Positions 25,304-35,375 are shown, numbered from the stretch's first letter. The stretch is 64,000 nt of DNA from Thiohalophilus sp. (GCF_034521165.1 NZ_JAXHMV010000001.1:62001-126000); one strand, 5' to 3'. Translations and numbers: made by a program. The notes: generated by a model from the letters alone, not told the origin.

Positions 25304-25442
25304 ACACCACCAAGACGCCAAGACACCAAGTTAGAAATAAATTTGCCGGCGAAAGCCGGCATTTTTATGTGCACATGATCTGTTTGCAGGATTACGAAAT
25401 ATTATTACTGTGTTTCTTGGTGTCTTTGAGCCTTGGTGGTGA
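25304..25442. repeat. Periodic inverted repeat, CACCAAG type
   Basis: Left arm CACCACCAAGACGCCAAGAC then ACCAAG (25304-25330); right arm CTTGGTGTCTTTGAGCCTTG then GTGGTGA (25415-25442). The architecture matches the GCAGAG and CACGAAG elements but with another unit sequence. The clpB terminator is nested inside it. Confidence 0.85.
25344..25367 (+). terminator. clpB terminator
   Basis: TGCCGGC-GAAA-GCCGGCA stem with a tetraloop, followed by TTTTTAT. Confidence 0.85.
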
Positions 25443-25453
25443 TTATTTTTATT

Positions 25454-26098
25454 TTAAAAGTGCATGTTCATGATGCGCTGGCGGGCGCGGCGGTATTCAT
25501 CCTGGGTGATGATGCTTTCATCCGACAGCCGACGCAGTTCTTTCAGTTCGATCGCCAGCATTTCTTTTTTATCAAAGGTAATGGCCTGGCTGGCGGCAAG
25601 GATGCGGGTCCTGAGTTCGGCGACGAGGTGCCGAAAACTTTCGGGGTCGGGTTTGTTGTAGAGCAGGCGTAACAACGGGCAACTGCCGTAGCGACTGCGA
25701 AATTCGGTGACATTGGGTGAGTAGTAGACAAACAGAATCAGGCAACCGCAGGTCAGCAGGATAAAGGCGATCAGAAACGGCAGCACCTGGTTCAGCGTCT
25801 GGGTGGTCTGGTTCTGCCACAGATAAACGCCGAACACCAGGGTGGCCAGGAAAAAATAGGCTGTGCCGAGCAACCAGCGCCAGGCAATACGCCGGTGGCG
25901 CACCGGCCACGGCTCCAGCATGCCCAGGTTCAGGTGATAACTCTGGCGACCGAACAGATCCTGGTCCGCGACCTTCACGAACTTGTCGTTATAGATTTCA
26001 ATACGCCGTCGTTGTCCCATGCTGCGCGCGTGTTGGGACAAAACGGTGTTAATCCGCCGGGTGCCGGCACTGGAGTGGGGCGTTTCGGTGGCGCTCAT
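25454..26098 (-). CDS. Two-helix membrane protein with SHOCT-like C-terminus
   Basis: 214 residues of unknown function. The N-terminal half is cytoplasmic and basic (GQRRRIEIYNDKFVKVADQD). Two transmembrane helices follow (about 78-98 and 106-128), and then a cytoplasmic tail. The tail ends IELKELRRLSDESIITQDEY then RRARQRIM, matching the short SHOCT module (Leu-rich helix, then ITxxEY) found at the C-terminus of many membrane proteins. It is convergent with clpB. I do not recognise an orthologue with a known role. Confidence 0.6.
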   Translation of the reverse strand: MSATETPHSSAGTRRINTVLSQHARSMGQRRRIEIYNDKFVKVADQDLFGRQSYHLNLGMLEPWPVRHRRIAWRWLLGTAYFFLATLVFGVYLWQNQTTQTLNQVLPFLIAFILLTCGCLILFVYYSPNVTEFRSRYGSCPLLRLLYNKPDPESFRHLVAELRTRILAASQAITFDKKEMLAIELKELRRLSDESIITQDEYRRARQRIMNMHF

Positions 26099-26238
26099 TG
26101 CGTCGGTCTTGTTCTGATTCAGGCGTCCTGCATCATAGCCCAGCCGGCGAGGTCACAACAGCCGTGTGGCTTGTATATTAGCGAAGAATGATGCAGATGA
26201 ACTTGTGCCCGTGGCGGGTGTCCGACCTGTTATCCCCG

Positions 26239-26337
26239 AATCAGAGGCCGCTTATGCTCGACACCCTGATGTTCAACGGCTATGCCGAACAGGTGGCTCA
26301 TCTTTATATAAGGTATGGACCTCGCAAGTTCTTCTAA
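26239..26337 (+). pseudogene. Remnant of msrP (C-terminal end)
   Basis: An open segment of 32 codons ends LMFNGYAEQVAHLYIRYGPR then KFF and a stop. It resembles the C-terminus of MsrP (YedY), the periplasmic molybdopterin methionine sulfoxide reductase catalytic subunit, which as I recall ends with FNGYAEQVA-x-LY-x-G-x-D-x-RE-x-F. Sequence upstream of residue NQRPL does not continue the match. An msrQ-like start follows 13 bases later, the natural gene order, which supports the call. Confidence 0.6.
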
Positions 26338-26350
26338 GTTCTCGCCAAAA

Positions 26351-26491
26351 ATGTTTGCCGTTGCCCATCAATTATCCCGTATCCGGGCCGTCTTGTTTGT
26401 GCTGGCGCGGCTGCCGGTGCTGTGGTTGAGCTGGGGTTTCTTCCAGCATCAGCTGGGTGCCAACCCGTTTGAGGTGCTGGTCGGACGCTGA
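26351..26491 (+). pseudogene. Remnant of msrQ (N-terminal end)
   Basis: Forty-six codons begin MFAVAHQLSRIRAVLFVLAR and contain LPVLWLSWGFFQHQLGANP, then stop after FEVLVGR. This matches the first transmembrane helix and following loop of MsrQ (YedZ), where E. coli has LLPFLWLVWA and GLGADP and then FTGR. The remaining about 150 residues with the haem ligands are absent. A 46-residue one-helix product cannot serve as the haem subunit, so the gene is probably dead. Confidence 0.6.
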
Positions 26492-26739
26492 TGCAATCTG
26501 CAACCAGGGCATTGCACGGGTGAGAGCCGGGCTGCAATCCGCATAGCCGGTGCCGGTTTTGTCGACCAATCGGCGTAAACCTATGCAATCCGGGTAAAGT
26601 TTGTACTATCATGTCGCAATCCCGCTGCGAGGTCACACAATGTGATTCCGGTGAGCAGCCTGCAGAGACAGGCGTGAACAACAAAACTACAACAGTGAAA
26701 ACCAAGACTTACAATTTGAAGGTATACGAGGAGGACTGA
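26492..26739 (+). promoter_or_regulatory. soxB leader region
   Basis: About 250 non-coding bases. A small palindrome TCACA-CAA-TGTGA lies at 26633-26645, 95 bases before soxB. I see no convincing -35/-10 pair. A strong Shine-Dalgarno (GAGGAGG) stands just before the ATG. Confidence 0.35.
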
Positions 26740-28557
26740 ATGTCTATCAATCGCCGTGAATTTATCCAGGTCATGGGTATGGCTGCGGCTGCGGGCATGT
26801 TGCCGGGTTGCGACAACAAGTCAAGCGGTACAGCCGGGGTGACCAAAACCGGCCAGGGTGTAGCCCCCGAAGATATGTACAACGTGCCCAAATTCGGGAA
26901 CGTGACGTTCATGCACATGACCGACTGCCACGCGCAGTTGAATCCGGTTTATTTCCGCGAGCCGAACGTCAACCTGGGTCTGCATGACGCCAGGGGGCGC
27001 CCGCCACATATCGTGGGTCATGAATTGCTCGACTATTACGGTATTAAACCGGGAACGCCCGAGGCTCACGCGTTTACCCACCTGAATTTCGCCGAGGCGG
27101 CGGAAAAATATGGCAAGGTCGGGGGCTTCTCCCATCTGCGCACGCTGATCAAAAAACTGCGTGCCGACCACGGTGCCGGTCGTACACTAATGATGGACGG
27201 CGGCGACACCTGGCAGGGCTCCGGGACCGCCTACTGGACCCGCGGCAAGGACATGGTCGGTGCGACCAACCTGCTGGGCGTGGACGTAATGACCGGTCAC
27301 TGGGAATTCACCTACCATGAGAAAGAAGTGATCTCCAACGTCAAGGATTTCGACGGTGATTTTGTCTGTCAAAACGTGTTCGTCAAACCCGAAGCCAGTT
27401 TTGATTACAAATTCGAGGATTTTGAGCATTATAATGAGTCCTCCTTGCGCGCCTTCAAGCCCTACACCATCAAGGAGATGGAAGGCGGTATTCGTGTCGC
27501 CGTGATCGGCCAGGCTTTCCCCTATACCCCGATCGCCAACCCGGGTGAGCGCTTTATTCCCGACTGGACCTTCGGGATCCGTGACGAAGCGATGCAGACC
27601 ATCGTTAACCAGGTGCGTGAAACCGAAAAACCCGATGCGGTTGTGGTGCTATCGCACAACGGCATGGATGTGGATATCAAGATGGCTTCCCAGGTCAGCG
27701 GTATCGATGCCATCTTCGGCGGCCACACCCATGACGGTATGCCGGGCGCCATGGAAGTGAAGAACAAGGGCGGCACCACGCTGGTGACCAATGCCGGCTC
27801 CAACGGCAAGTTCCTGGGTGTGATGCAGTTTGATGTTCGTAACGGCAAGGTTCAGGGTTACGACTACAAACTGCTGCCGGTCTTCTCCAATTTCCTGGAG
27901 CCGGATCAGGAAATGGCCAGCTACATTGAAGAGGTCCGCAAGCCGTATCTGGATACCCTCAATGAAGAGCTGGCGGTGGCCGATGATCTGCTTTATCGCC
28001 GTGGTAACTTCAATGGGACCTTCGATCAGCTGATCTGCGATGCTCTGCGCGAAGTGGGCGGTGCCCAGATCTCCTTCTCACCGGGCTTCCGCTGGGGTGT
28101 TTCCGTGTTGCCGGGCCAGCCGATCACCATGGAACATGTCATGACCCAGACCTGTCTGACCTATCCGGAAACCTATGTCGACAACATCAGCGGTGAAAAT
28201 ATCAAGCTGATTCTCGAAGACGTGGCCGACAACATTTTCCATGAAGATCCCTATCGCCAGCAGGGCGGGGACATGGTACGTGTCGGCGGCCTGGATTACA
28301 CCATCGACCCGACCAGGAAGATCGGCAATCGTATTCAGGACATGCGTCTGGATGACGGTACCCCGATCGAGGCCGACAAGGAGTACAGCGTGGCCGGCTG
28401 GGCATCGGTTTCAGCCAATCCGCGCGAAGGCAAGGATATCTGGGACGTGGTGGCCGAGTATCTGCGAGCGGAGAAAGTGGCAACCGTCAAGAAACTCAAT
28501 ACCCCCAAGCTGGTTAATGTGAAAGACAATCCCGGCCTGGCGGACTATAACGCCTGA
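26740..28557 (+). CDS. soxB: Thiosulfohydrolase SoxB
   Basis: 605 residues. Twin-arginine signal (NRREFIQVMG) directs folded export to the periplasm. The metallophosphatase-like fold binds two Mn ions through the motifs MTDCHAQLNP, DGGDTWQGSG, GHWEF, SHNGMDVD and GGHTHDGMPG. A 5'-nucleotidase-type C-terminal domain follows (about 385-585). SoxB releases sulfate from the sulfane-sulfate carried on SoxYZ in the Sox pathway of thiosulfate oxidation. Here it stands alone, without soxXYZA or soxCD nearby; scattered sox genes are usual in gammaproteobacteria that form sulfur globules. It is the best marker in the window for sulfur-based lithotrophy. Confidence 0.95.
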   Translation: MSINRREFIQVMGMAAAAGMLPGCDNKSSGTAGVTKTGQGVAPEDMYNVPKFGNVTFMHMTDCHAQLNPVYFREPNVNLGLHDARGRPPHIVGHELLDYYGIKPGTPEAHAFTHLNFAEAAEKYGKVGGFSHLRTLIKKLRADHGAGRTLMMDGGDTWQGSGTAYWTRGKDMVGATNLLGVDVMTGHWEFTYHEKEVISNVKDFDGDFVCQNVFVKPEASFDYKFEDFEHYNESSLRAFKPYTIKEMEGGIRVAVIGQAFPYTPIANPGERFIPDWTFGIRDEAMQTIVNQVRETEKPDAVVVLSHNGMDVDIKMASQVSGIDAIFGGHTHDGMPGAMEVKNKGGTTLVTNAGSNGKFLGVMQFDVRNGKVQGYDYKLLPVFSNFLEPDQEMASYIEEVRKPYLDTLNEELAVADDLLYRRGNFNGTFDQLICDALREVGGAQISFSPGFRWGVSVLPGQPITMEHVMTQTCLTYPETYVDNISGENIKLILEDVADNIFHEDPYRQQGGDMVRVGGLDYTIDPTRKIGNRIQDMRLDDGTPIEADKEYSVAGWASVSANPREGKDIWDVVAEYLRAEKVATVKKLNTPKLVNVKDNPGLADYNA

Positions 28558-28576
28558 TTGACTTGTCGTATCACGA

Positions 28577-28608
28577 TAAAAAAGGGGAGCGTCAGCTCCC
28601 CTTTTTTT
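28577..28608 (+). terminator. soxB terminator, T-run shared with IS target site
   Basis: AAAAGGGGAGC-GTCA-GCTCCCCTTTT hairpin with a T-run. The ISL3 element inserted at the end of this T-run, so the last T residues are part of the 8-base target duplication. Confidence 0.92.
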
Positions 28609-29919
28609 ATGGGCTCTTCCCCAATTGTGGTGGGTTTGCTAGGTTAAATCGATGATGGATGAAGCGACGTTATATGAAAAGATCCTGGGAATCTCCTCGC
28701 CCTGGTTTGTTAGCGGCATCGAGTTCATTGAACCGGACAAGACGGTCGAGGTCCATGTTGAACTCGAAGCGGATTCATTATTGCGTTGCCCGACCTGTGG
28801 CAGGTCAACACCGCGCTACGACAAGCGTCGGCGTCGTTGGCGGCACCTGGATACCCGCCAGTTCAAAACGCAGGTTGAAGCCGATGTTCCGCGTGTCCAA
28901 TGCCCTGATCATGGCGTTCAGACCATTGAAGTCCCCTGGGCACAAGATAACGCCCGCTACACGGTCCTGTTTGAGGCGATGGTCATTCTGCTGTTGAAAG
29001 AGAACACCGCCTCCGCCGTCAGCCGACAGATGGGGCTGAGCTGGAATGCCGTGGACGGCATCATGCAGCGCGCGGTACAGCGGGGCTTGTCCCGTCGGGG
29101 CCACCCGGCGTTAGCCCATCTGGGTATCGACGAGGTCGCCTTTCAAAAGCGCCATGAATACGTGACGGTGGTCAATGACGCCCATGGGGATGTCCTGCAC
29201 GTCGCCGATGACCGCCGTGGCACAAGCCTCAATGACTTCTATGGCCCGCTGAGCGACGCCCAGAAGGCGCAAATTCAGAGCATTTCGATGGACATGTGGC
29301 CAGCTTATATCCGTGCCACCCTCGAGCATATCCCCGGCGCCGAAGACAAAATCGCCTTCGATAAATTCCACGTCAACCAGCATCTCAACCAGGCCGTCGA
29401 CGCGGTGCGCAAACAAGAGCACCGGCAACGCATGAAGCAGGGCGATGCGACATTAAAGGGCACCAAGTACGGTTGGTTGCGCAATGCGGCCGACTTGAGA
29501 CGCCAGCTGCGCCAGGAACTGGTGCAACTCAGTCGCGTGGCGCGCCAAACCGGTCGGGCCTGGGCCATCAAGGAACACGCCAAGGGGCTATGGCATTACC
29601 TCCGCCGAGGCTGGGCCGAGCGTGCCTGGCAGCAATGGTATCAGTGGGCCATTCGCAGCCGCCTGGCCCCGATCAAAAAAGTCGCGCGAATGGTTAAACA
29701 ACACCTGTGGGGTATCATCAACGCCATCGTATTAAATGTCACCAATGTCCGGGCGGAGAGTCTCAACAGCAAAATCAAAATGCTCAAAGACAAGGCGCGC
29801 GGCTTTCGAAATCGGGAGCGATTTAAAACCGCCATCCTGTTTCATTTTGGTGGCTTATCGCTAATGCCCGAAAAATACGAAATGGGAACCCACTAGAACT
29901 GGTGAAGACCCTTTTTATG
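28604..29919 (+). mobile_element. Complete ISL3-family insertion sequence with 8-bp target duplication
   Basis: Element body 28612-29911 (1300 bp). The ends are 25-base imperfect inverted repeats: the left begins GGCTCTTCCCCAATTGTGG and the right (minus strand) GGGTCTTCACCAGTTCTAG, both ending GTGGGTT, with 20 of 25 positions matching. The flanks are the exact direct repeat TTTTTATG at 28604-28611 and 29912-29919. Eight-base duplication and GG ends are typical of ISL3. Intact ends, an intact transposase and a perfect duplication point to a recent insertion. Confidence 0.93.
28652..29896 (+). CDS. ISL3-family transposase
   Basis: 414 residues, full length for the family (IS204/IS1001/IS1096/IS1165 type). 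The N-terminal zinc-finger region is CPTCGRSTPRYDKRRRRW..., the helix-turn-helix lies around SAVSRQMGLSWNAVDGI, and the catalytic core has Asp in LGIDEVAFQKRHEY, Asp in SMDMWPAYI and Glu in VRAESLNSKIKML. It is the only gene of the element and reads in the same direction as soxB. Confidence 0.94.
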   Translation: MMDEATLYEKILGISSPWFVSGIEFIEPDKTVEVHVELEADSLLRCPTCGRSTPRYDKRRRRWRHLDTRQFKTQVEADVPRVQCPDHGVQTIEVPWAQDNARYTVLFEAMVILLLKENTASAVSRQMGLSWNAVDGIMQRAVQRGLSRRGHPALAHLGIDEVAFQKRHEYVTVVNDAHGDVLHVADDRRGTSLNDFYGPLSDAQKAQIQSISMDMWPAYIRATLEHIPGAEDKIAFDKFHVNQHLNQAVDAVRKQEHRQRMKQGDATLKGTKYGWLRNAADLRRQLRQELVQLSRVARQTGRAWAIKEHAKGLWHYLRRGWAERAWQQWYQWAIRSRLAPIKKVARMVKQHLWGIINAIVLNVTNVRAESLNSKIKMLKDKARGFRNRERFKTAILFHFGGLSLMPEKYEMGTH

Positions 29920-29931
29920 AAAAATCTTTTC

Positions 29932-30086
29932 AACGCAGAGGCGCAAAGGCGCAAAGGGCGCAGAGTTAAAATAAAATCTGATGAACTGTATAACAACAAA
30001 CGCTGGTATTCGTGTAACTGTGGAGCCGGGGTTTTTTAGTTGAATAAAATTTTTGCGTTCTCTGCGCCTTTGCGCCTCTGCGTTAA
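29932..30086. repeat. Periodic inverted repeat, GCAGAG/GCAAAG type, copy 2
   Basis: Left arm AACGCAGAGGCGCAAAGGCG then CAAAGGGCGCAGAG (29932-29965); right arm TTTGCGTTCTCTGCGCCTTT then GCGCCTCTGCGTTAA (30052-30086). It lies between the ISL3 insertion and the convergent hemH. Confidence 0.86.
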
Positions 30087-30102
30087 TTTCTTTTATCAAG
30101 TG

Positions 30103-30132
30103 GGTAGGTCACGTTGGCGAAGCCTACGTGAC
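30103..30132. repeat. Dispersed hairpin GTGTCACGCAGGCTAT family, reverse copy
   Basis: GTAGGTCACGTTGGCGAAGC then CTACGTGAC, inverse orientation to 15459-15500. A GGTCCTAGGTCCTAG string follows just before hemH. Confidence 0.65.
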
Positions 30133-30163
30133 TTTTCTGTTTCCAGGATCCAGGTCCTAGGTC

Positions 30164-31249
30164 CTAGAGACTAGCCCCCAGCCCCTGCGCCAACCGTTGG
30201 CGGGCATCTGTATCGGTCGCCGAAAGCGCGTGCCAGGCGCCTGTGTGCTCGCCGATCAGATCGGCGAGAAAGCGGATGTGTTCGGGACGGTCGTTCAATG
30301 CCGGGATGTAGTCGAACTGTTCGCCGCCGGCCTCGAGGAAAAATTCCCGGTTCTGCATGTCGATCTCTTCCAGGGTTTCCAGACAGTCGCTGGCAAAGCC
30401 GGGGCTGATCACCTGTACGTGACGAATGCCTTCGCCGGGCAGCGCCTTGAGGGTGAAGTCGGTATAGGGCTGCAGCCACTCCTCCCGGCCAAAGCGGGAC
30501 TGGAAGGTGACCTGCCAGGCGTCGTCGGGCAGAGCGAGCTGTTCGGCGACCAGACGCGCGGTTTTGTGGCACTGGCAGAAATAGGGATCACCGGCCAGCA
30601 GATAACGTTTGGGCAGACCGTGGAAAGAGAACAGCAGTTTTTGCGGTGTGCCGTGTTCTTGCTGGTATTGCCGGATACTGTCGGCCAGGGTGCTGATATA
30701 GCCGGGGTGATCGTGGTAGCTGGTCAGCATCTGCAGCTCCGGCAACCAGCGCCAGGTTTTCAGTTCGTCGGCGATGGCGTCGAAAGTGGAGGCGGTGGTG
30801 GTGGCCGAATATTGTGGATAGAGCGGCAGCACCAGAATTCGACGCACCCCGGCAGCCTGCAGTTCGGCCAGGCCGTTGGCCAGCGACGGATTGCCATAAC
30901 GCATTCCGATAGCCACTTTAAGCGGTTGTTGAAATTTCGTTTCCAGTACCGGTTGCAGGGCCTGTGCCTGCTTGCGGGTATAGGCGAGCAGTGGGGCACC
31001 GTCCTCGCGCCAGACACTGGCGTAGGCATGGGCCACTCTCGGCGGGCGAATGCGCAGGATCACCCCGTGCAGAATGATTCGCCACAGCCAGCGGGGCATC
31101 TCCACGATGCGCGGATCGGCGAGAAACTCGGCCAGATAACGGCGCACCGCTGCCGTATCCGGCGCGTCGGGGGTCCCGAGATTGGTCAGCAGAATGCCGA
31201 TCTGATCGGGTTGATCGTGGGTGAAACCGGGCGTGCCCTTGAAAGCCAT
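30164..31249 (-). CDS. hemH: Ferrochelatase
   Basis: 361 residues. Inserts Fe2+ into protoporphyrin IX to give haem, acting at the cytoplasmic face of the membrane. Visible signatures: GILLTNLGTPDAP near the N-terminus, GMRYGNPSL, LPLYPQYSATTT, the metal-site histidine in FSFHGLPKRYLLAGDPY, and FASDCLETLEEID with the second conserved acidic site. Length is normal for the proteobacterial monodomain enzyme. Divergent from the dehydrogenase gene at 31357. Confidence 0.96.
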   Translation of the reverse strand: MAFKGTPGFTHDQPDQIGILLTNLGTPDAPDTAAVRRYLAEFLADPRIVEMPRWLWRIILHGVILRIRPPRVAHAYASVWREDGAPLLAYTRKQAQALQPVLETKFQQPLKVAIGMRYGNPSLANGLAELQAAGVRRILVLPLYPQYSATTTASTFDAIADELKTWRWLPELQMLTSYHDHPGYISTLADSIRQYQQEHGTPQKLLFSFHGLPKRYLLAGDPYFCQCHKTARLVAEQLALPDDAWQVTFQSRFGREEWLQPYTDFTLKALPGEGIRHVQVISPGFASDCLETLEEIDMQNREFFLEAGGEQFDYIPALNDRPEHIRFLADLIGEHTGAWHALSATDTDARQRLAQGLGASL

Positions 31250-31356
31250 GCGCCAAACCTTGTTAATGAGTGTAGCGGGGATTATCCCGGAGTTTGCGCG
31301 CCGGCAAAAGTGGCAAATATACTCGGTACATTATCGCAGCCGCACGGGAGCGGGAT

Positions 31357-32328
31357 ATGCGCGGGGTTTTTCTGGATACAGGCAGTCTGGTGGCCAAAGC
31401 GGGGGAGCGCGGCGATCTCGATTTTGCGGCCATTAAAGCCTTGCCCATCGACTGGCATTATCATGCGTTCACCGAATCCGAGGCGGTCGTGGACCGTTTG
31501 CAAGGGGCCGAGGTGGTGGTGACCAACAAGGTGGTACTGGATGCGGCGCAGCTTGCCCGGTTGCCGGATCTGAAACTGATCGCGGTGGCGGCCACCGGCG
31601 TCAACAATGTGGACCTGGACGCGGCCAGCCGGCAAAACATTCAGGTGTGCAACGTGACCGGTTATGCCACCCCGTCGGTGGTGCAACATGTGTTCATGTT
31701 GATTCTCGCCCTGTTGCGCCAGCTGCCGGCCTATCGTGCGGCAGTGCGGGACGGACGCTGGCAGCAGAGTCGGCATTTTTGTCTGCTCGACTATCCTGTC
31801 GACGAGTTGCAGAACAAGAGACTCGGGATCATCGGTTACGGCGAACTGGGCCAGGCCGTGGCCCGCATGGGGGAGGCGTTCGGGATGCATTGCCTGATCG
31901 CGCGACGCAATGCACACGATCGGCGTCCCGGCCGGCTGGCACTGACGGAACTGTTGCAAAAGGCGGATGTTGTCTCTTTGCATTGCCCGCTCAGCGAGGA
32001 GACCCGCCATCTCATCGGCGCCGAACAGCTGGCTCTGATGAAACCCGGTGCCCTGTTGATCAATACCGCCCGGGGCGGCATTGTGGATGAGTCGGCGTTA
32101 TACCAGGCGCTGCAGGAAGGCCACCTCGGCGGCGCCGGTGTGGATGTGCTGGCGCAGGAACCGCCGGCAGCGGATAATCCGTTGCTAGCAGCGCCACTGG
32201 ATAACCTGATCGTGACGCCGCATATTGCCTGGGCCAGCCGGGCCGCGCGTCAGCGGCTGCTCGATCAGGTGGCGGATAACATTGCCGGTTATCTGGACGG
32301 TGGGCATGTTCCCAATGCCCTGTTGTAG
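31357..32328 (+). CDS. D-2-hydroxyacid dehydrogenase (glycerate/hydroxypyruvate type)
   Basis: 323 residues from the ATG at 31357, which has GGGAGCGGG upstream. NAD-binding motif LGIIGYGELGQAVA and catalytic Arg in NTARGGIVDE, Glu in LAQEPPA and His in TPHIAWAS. NVTGYATPSVVQHVF before the Rossmann domain is characteristic of the glycerate dehydrogenase (HprA) subgroup, which reduces hydroxypyruvate to D-glycerate. In an autotroph this could serve photorespiratory or glyoxylate salvage, but the substrate is inferred only from subfamily resemblance. Confidence 0.87.
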   Translation: MRGVFLDTGSLVAKAGERGDLDFAAIKALPIDWHYHAFTESEAVVDRLQGAEVVVTNKVVLDAAQLARLPDLKLIAVAATGVNNVDLDAASRQNIQVCNVTGYATPSVVQHVFMLILALLRQLPAYRAAVRDGRWQQSRHFCLLDYPVDELQNKRLGIIGYGELGQAVARMGEAFGMHCLIARRNAHDRRPGRLALTELLQKADVVSLHCPLSEETRHLIGAEQLALMKPGALLINTARGGIVDESALYQALQEGHLGGAGVDVLAQEPPAADNPLLAAPLDNLIVTPHIAWASRAARQRLLDQVADNIAGYLDGGHVPNALL

Positions 32329-32390
32329 CCGCTGGCATCACTTTTGTTTTTTCACAGGCTGCAAAGCGGGTCACACCAGGGCATGACAGG

Positions 32391-32408
32391 CTGTGATTAA
32401 ACTCACAG
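32391..32408 (+). promoter_or_regulatory. CRP/Vfr-like operator upstream of the DUF2914 gene
   Basis: CTGTGA-TTAAAC-TCACAG: a perfect match to the CRP core TGTGA-N6-TCACA with six-base symmetric arms, about 73 bases before the start codon at 32481. A class III adenylate cyclase gene is in the same window. Confidence 0.65.
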
Positions 32409-32480
32409 AACTCTTTGTCAAAACGCCGTTACATAGGCGGCCCAATAATTCATGCATACCGACTCAAGGGGAGCGAAATC

Positions 32481-33071
32481 ATGAAAGCATACTACGGATT
32501 CACCCTGGCCCTGCTGCTTGCCAGCGGCCAGCTGGTCGCCGCCGACGACGCGGCGGACGAACAGGACAGCATGCCTTACATCCCGGCCGAACAGGAATCG
32601 CAACAGGCCAGCCAGGATCAGGCCGGCGACGATCAGGTCAGCAAGGCCCAGGCCGCGGCGATGGAGCAGAGCGGTTTTTCTTCCGGTAGTGTCATGCGCT
32701 CGGCATTCACCACCCGCATCGAGGATCGTGAGCCGGTGGACGATGTTGCCCGGCTGGAGAATGATACCGAGGAAGTTTATTACTTCACCGAACTGCGCGA
32801 CATGGAAGGTCAGACCGCCAGGCATCGCTGGGAATATCAGGGCGAAGTCATGGCTGAAGTTGAATTTGACGTCAAGGGACCGCGCTGGCGGGTCTGGTCC
32901 AGCAAACGGTTTGTGCCGGACTGGACGGGCGAGTGGCGTGTCAGTGTGGTCAACGCCGCCAACGAAGTGATTGCCGAAGACAGCTTTGACTATGTCGCCG
33001 AGTCCCAAGAGCCCGCCGCTGTCGAGATGGAAAACACCGGTGACATGGAAAATACCGGTGATCTTGAATAG
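32481..33071 (+). CDS. Periplasmic DUF2914 protein
   Basis: 196 residues with Shine-Dalgarno AAGGGGAG and start MKAYYGFTLALLLASGQLVA, a Sec signal peptide cleaved near VAADD. A glutamine/aspartate-rich linker (about 25-65) precedes a beta-rich DUF2914 domain (about 70-175: VMRSAFTTRIEDREPV...RWRVWSSKRFVPDWTGEW). The tail contains a direct repeat, MENTGD twice. The domain is often found in periplasmic or surface proteins; function is not known. A strong terminator follows. The upstream CRP-like site suggests control by cAMP. Confidence 0.75.
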   Translation: MKAYYGFTLALLLASGQLVAADDAADEQDSMPYIPAEQESQQASQDQAGDDQVSKAQAAAMEQSGFSSGSVMRSAFTTRIEDREPVDDVARLENDTEEVYYFTELRDMEGQTARHRWEYQGEVMAEVEFDVKGPRWRVWSSKRFVPDWTGEWRVSVVNAANEVIAEDSFDYVAESQEPAAVEMENTGDMENTGDLE

Positions 33072-33104
33072 TCCGGCGATTCAACGACTCAGCCAGTAAA
33101 CTTC

Positions 33105-33133
33105 AAGGCCTTTCAGAGATGAAAGGCCTTTTT
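33105..33133 (+). terminator. Terminator of the DUF2914 gene
   Basis: AAGGCCTTTC-AGAGAT-GAAAGGCCTT stem followed by TTTGG. The rest of the gap to 33313 shows no gene. Confidence 0.85.
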
Positions 33134-33313
33134 GGTTGTTATACCGGTCACAACCCCGCGCCATATTGAATGGCTGTTTCAAAATGAGCATAAACTTCCG
33201 TTTGTCGCCCCGGGGGTGACATTTATCGTCCTGCTGCTACTGTATTATTGGCGGCCTGAGCCGCAAACTATCCAGCATCATTCCCGGCCGGCACTGGTCC
33301 GGGTGGAGGGCGT

Positions 33314-33580
33314 ATGCGAGAAAATCAAATTGAGCCTGTTGTGGGCCAGTGGTATCGGGATGTTGATGACAGGATTTTCGAAGTCGTGGCGAGTGACGAG
33401 GACAGCATCGAAATCCAGTTTTATGACGGGGATGTGGAAGAGCTGGAAATGGATATCTGGGACGAACTGGCGGTCATTGCCATTGCCGAACCCAATGATG
33501 CCAGTGGCCCGTTTGACGAGTTCGAGGATGAGCTGAATATTCTGGCCGAGGATTATCATCCCCGCCAGTGGAGCGCATAA
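33314..33580 (+). CDS. Small acidic DUF6763 family protein
   Basis: 88 residues, strongly acidic (MRENQIEPVVGQWYRDVDD; then DGDVEELEMDIWDEL). The first half looks like a small beta-barrel (GQWYRDVDDRIFEVV...IEIQFYDGDVEELE), seen in DUF6763-type gammaproteobacterial proteins. No known function. Monocistronic, with its 3' end 30 bases from the convergent ettA. Confidence 0.7.
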   Translation: MRENQIEPVVGQWYRDVDDRIFEVVASDEDSIEIQFYDGDVEELEMDIWDELAVIAIAEPNDASGPFDEFEDELNILAEDYHPRQWSA

Positions 33581-33609
33581 AAGCCGGTGGCTTGCCACCA
33601 GCGTGCCTG

Positions 33610-35274
<1,665 letters not shown>

Positions 35275-35375
35275 CGGTCTGCTTTTCTCCGGGAAAATCG
35301 TCTCTATTCAGAAGCCGACATTGTACCGGATCCGGGCGCGAGGAGGATACGGGATAGCCCCGGCTCACCCGGGCA

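Noticed and set aside
26166..26429. An 87-codon open frame over the msrPQ remnant
   Set aside because: It is in a different frame from the MsrP-like and MsrQ-like peptides and shows no domain or ribosome-binding site.
26633..26645. TCACA-CAA-TGTGA palindrome before soxB as a CRP site
   Set aside because: The half-sites are inverted relative to the CRP core (TGTGA-N6-TCACA) and the spacing is three bases, so it does not match.
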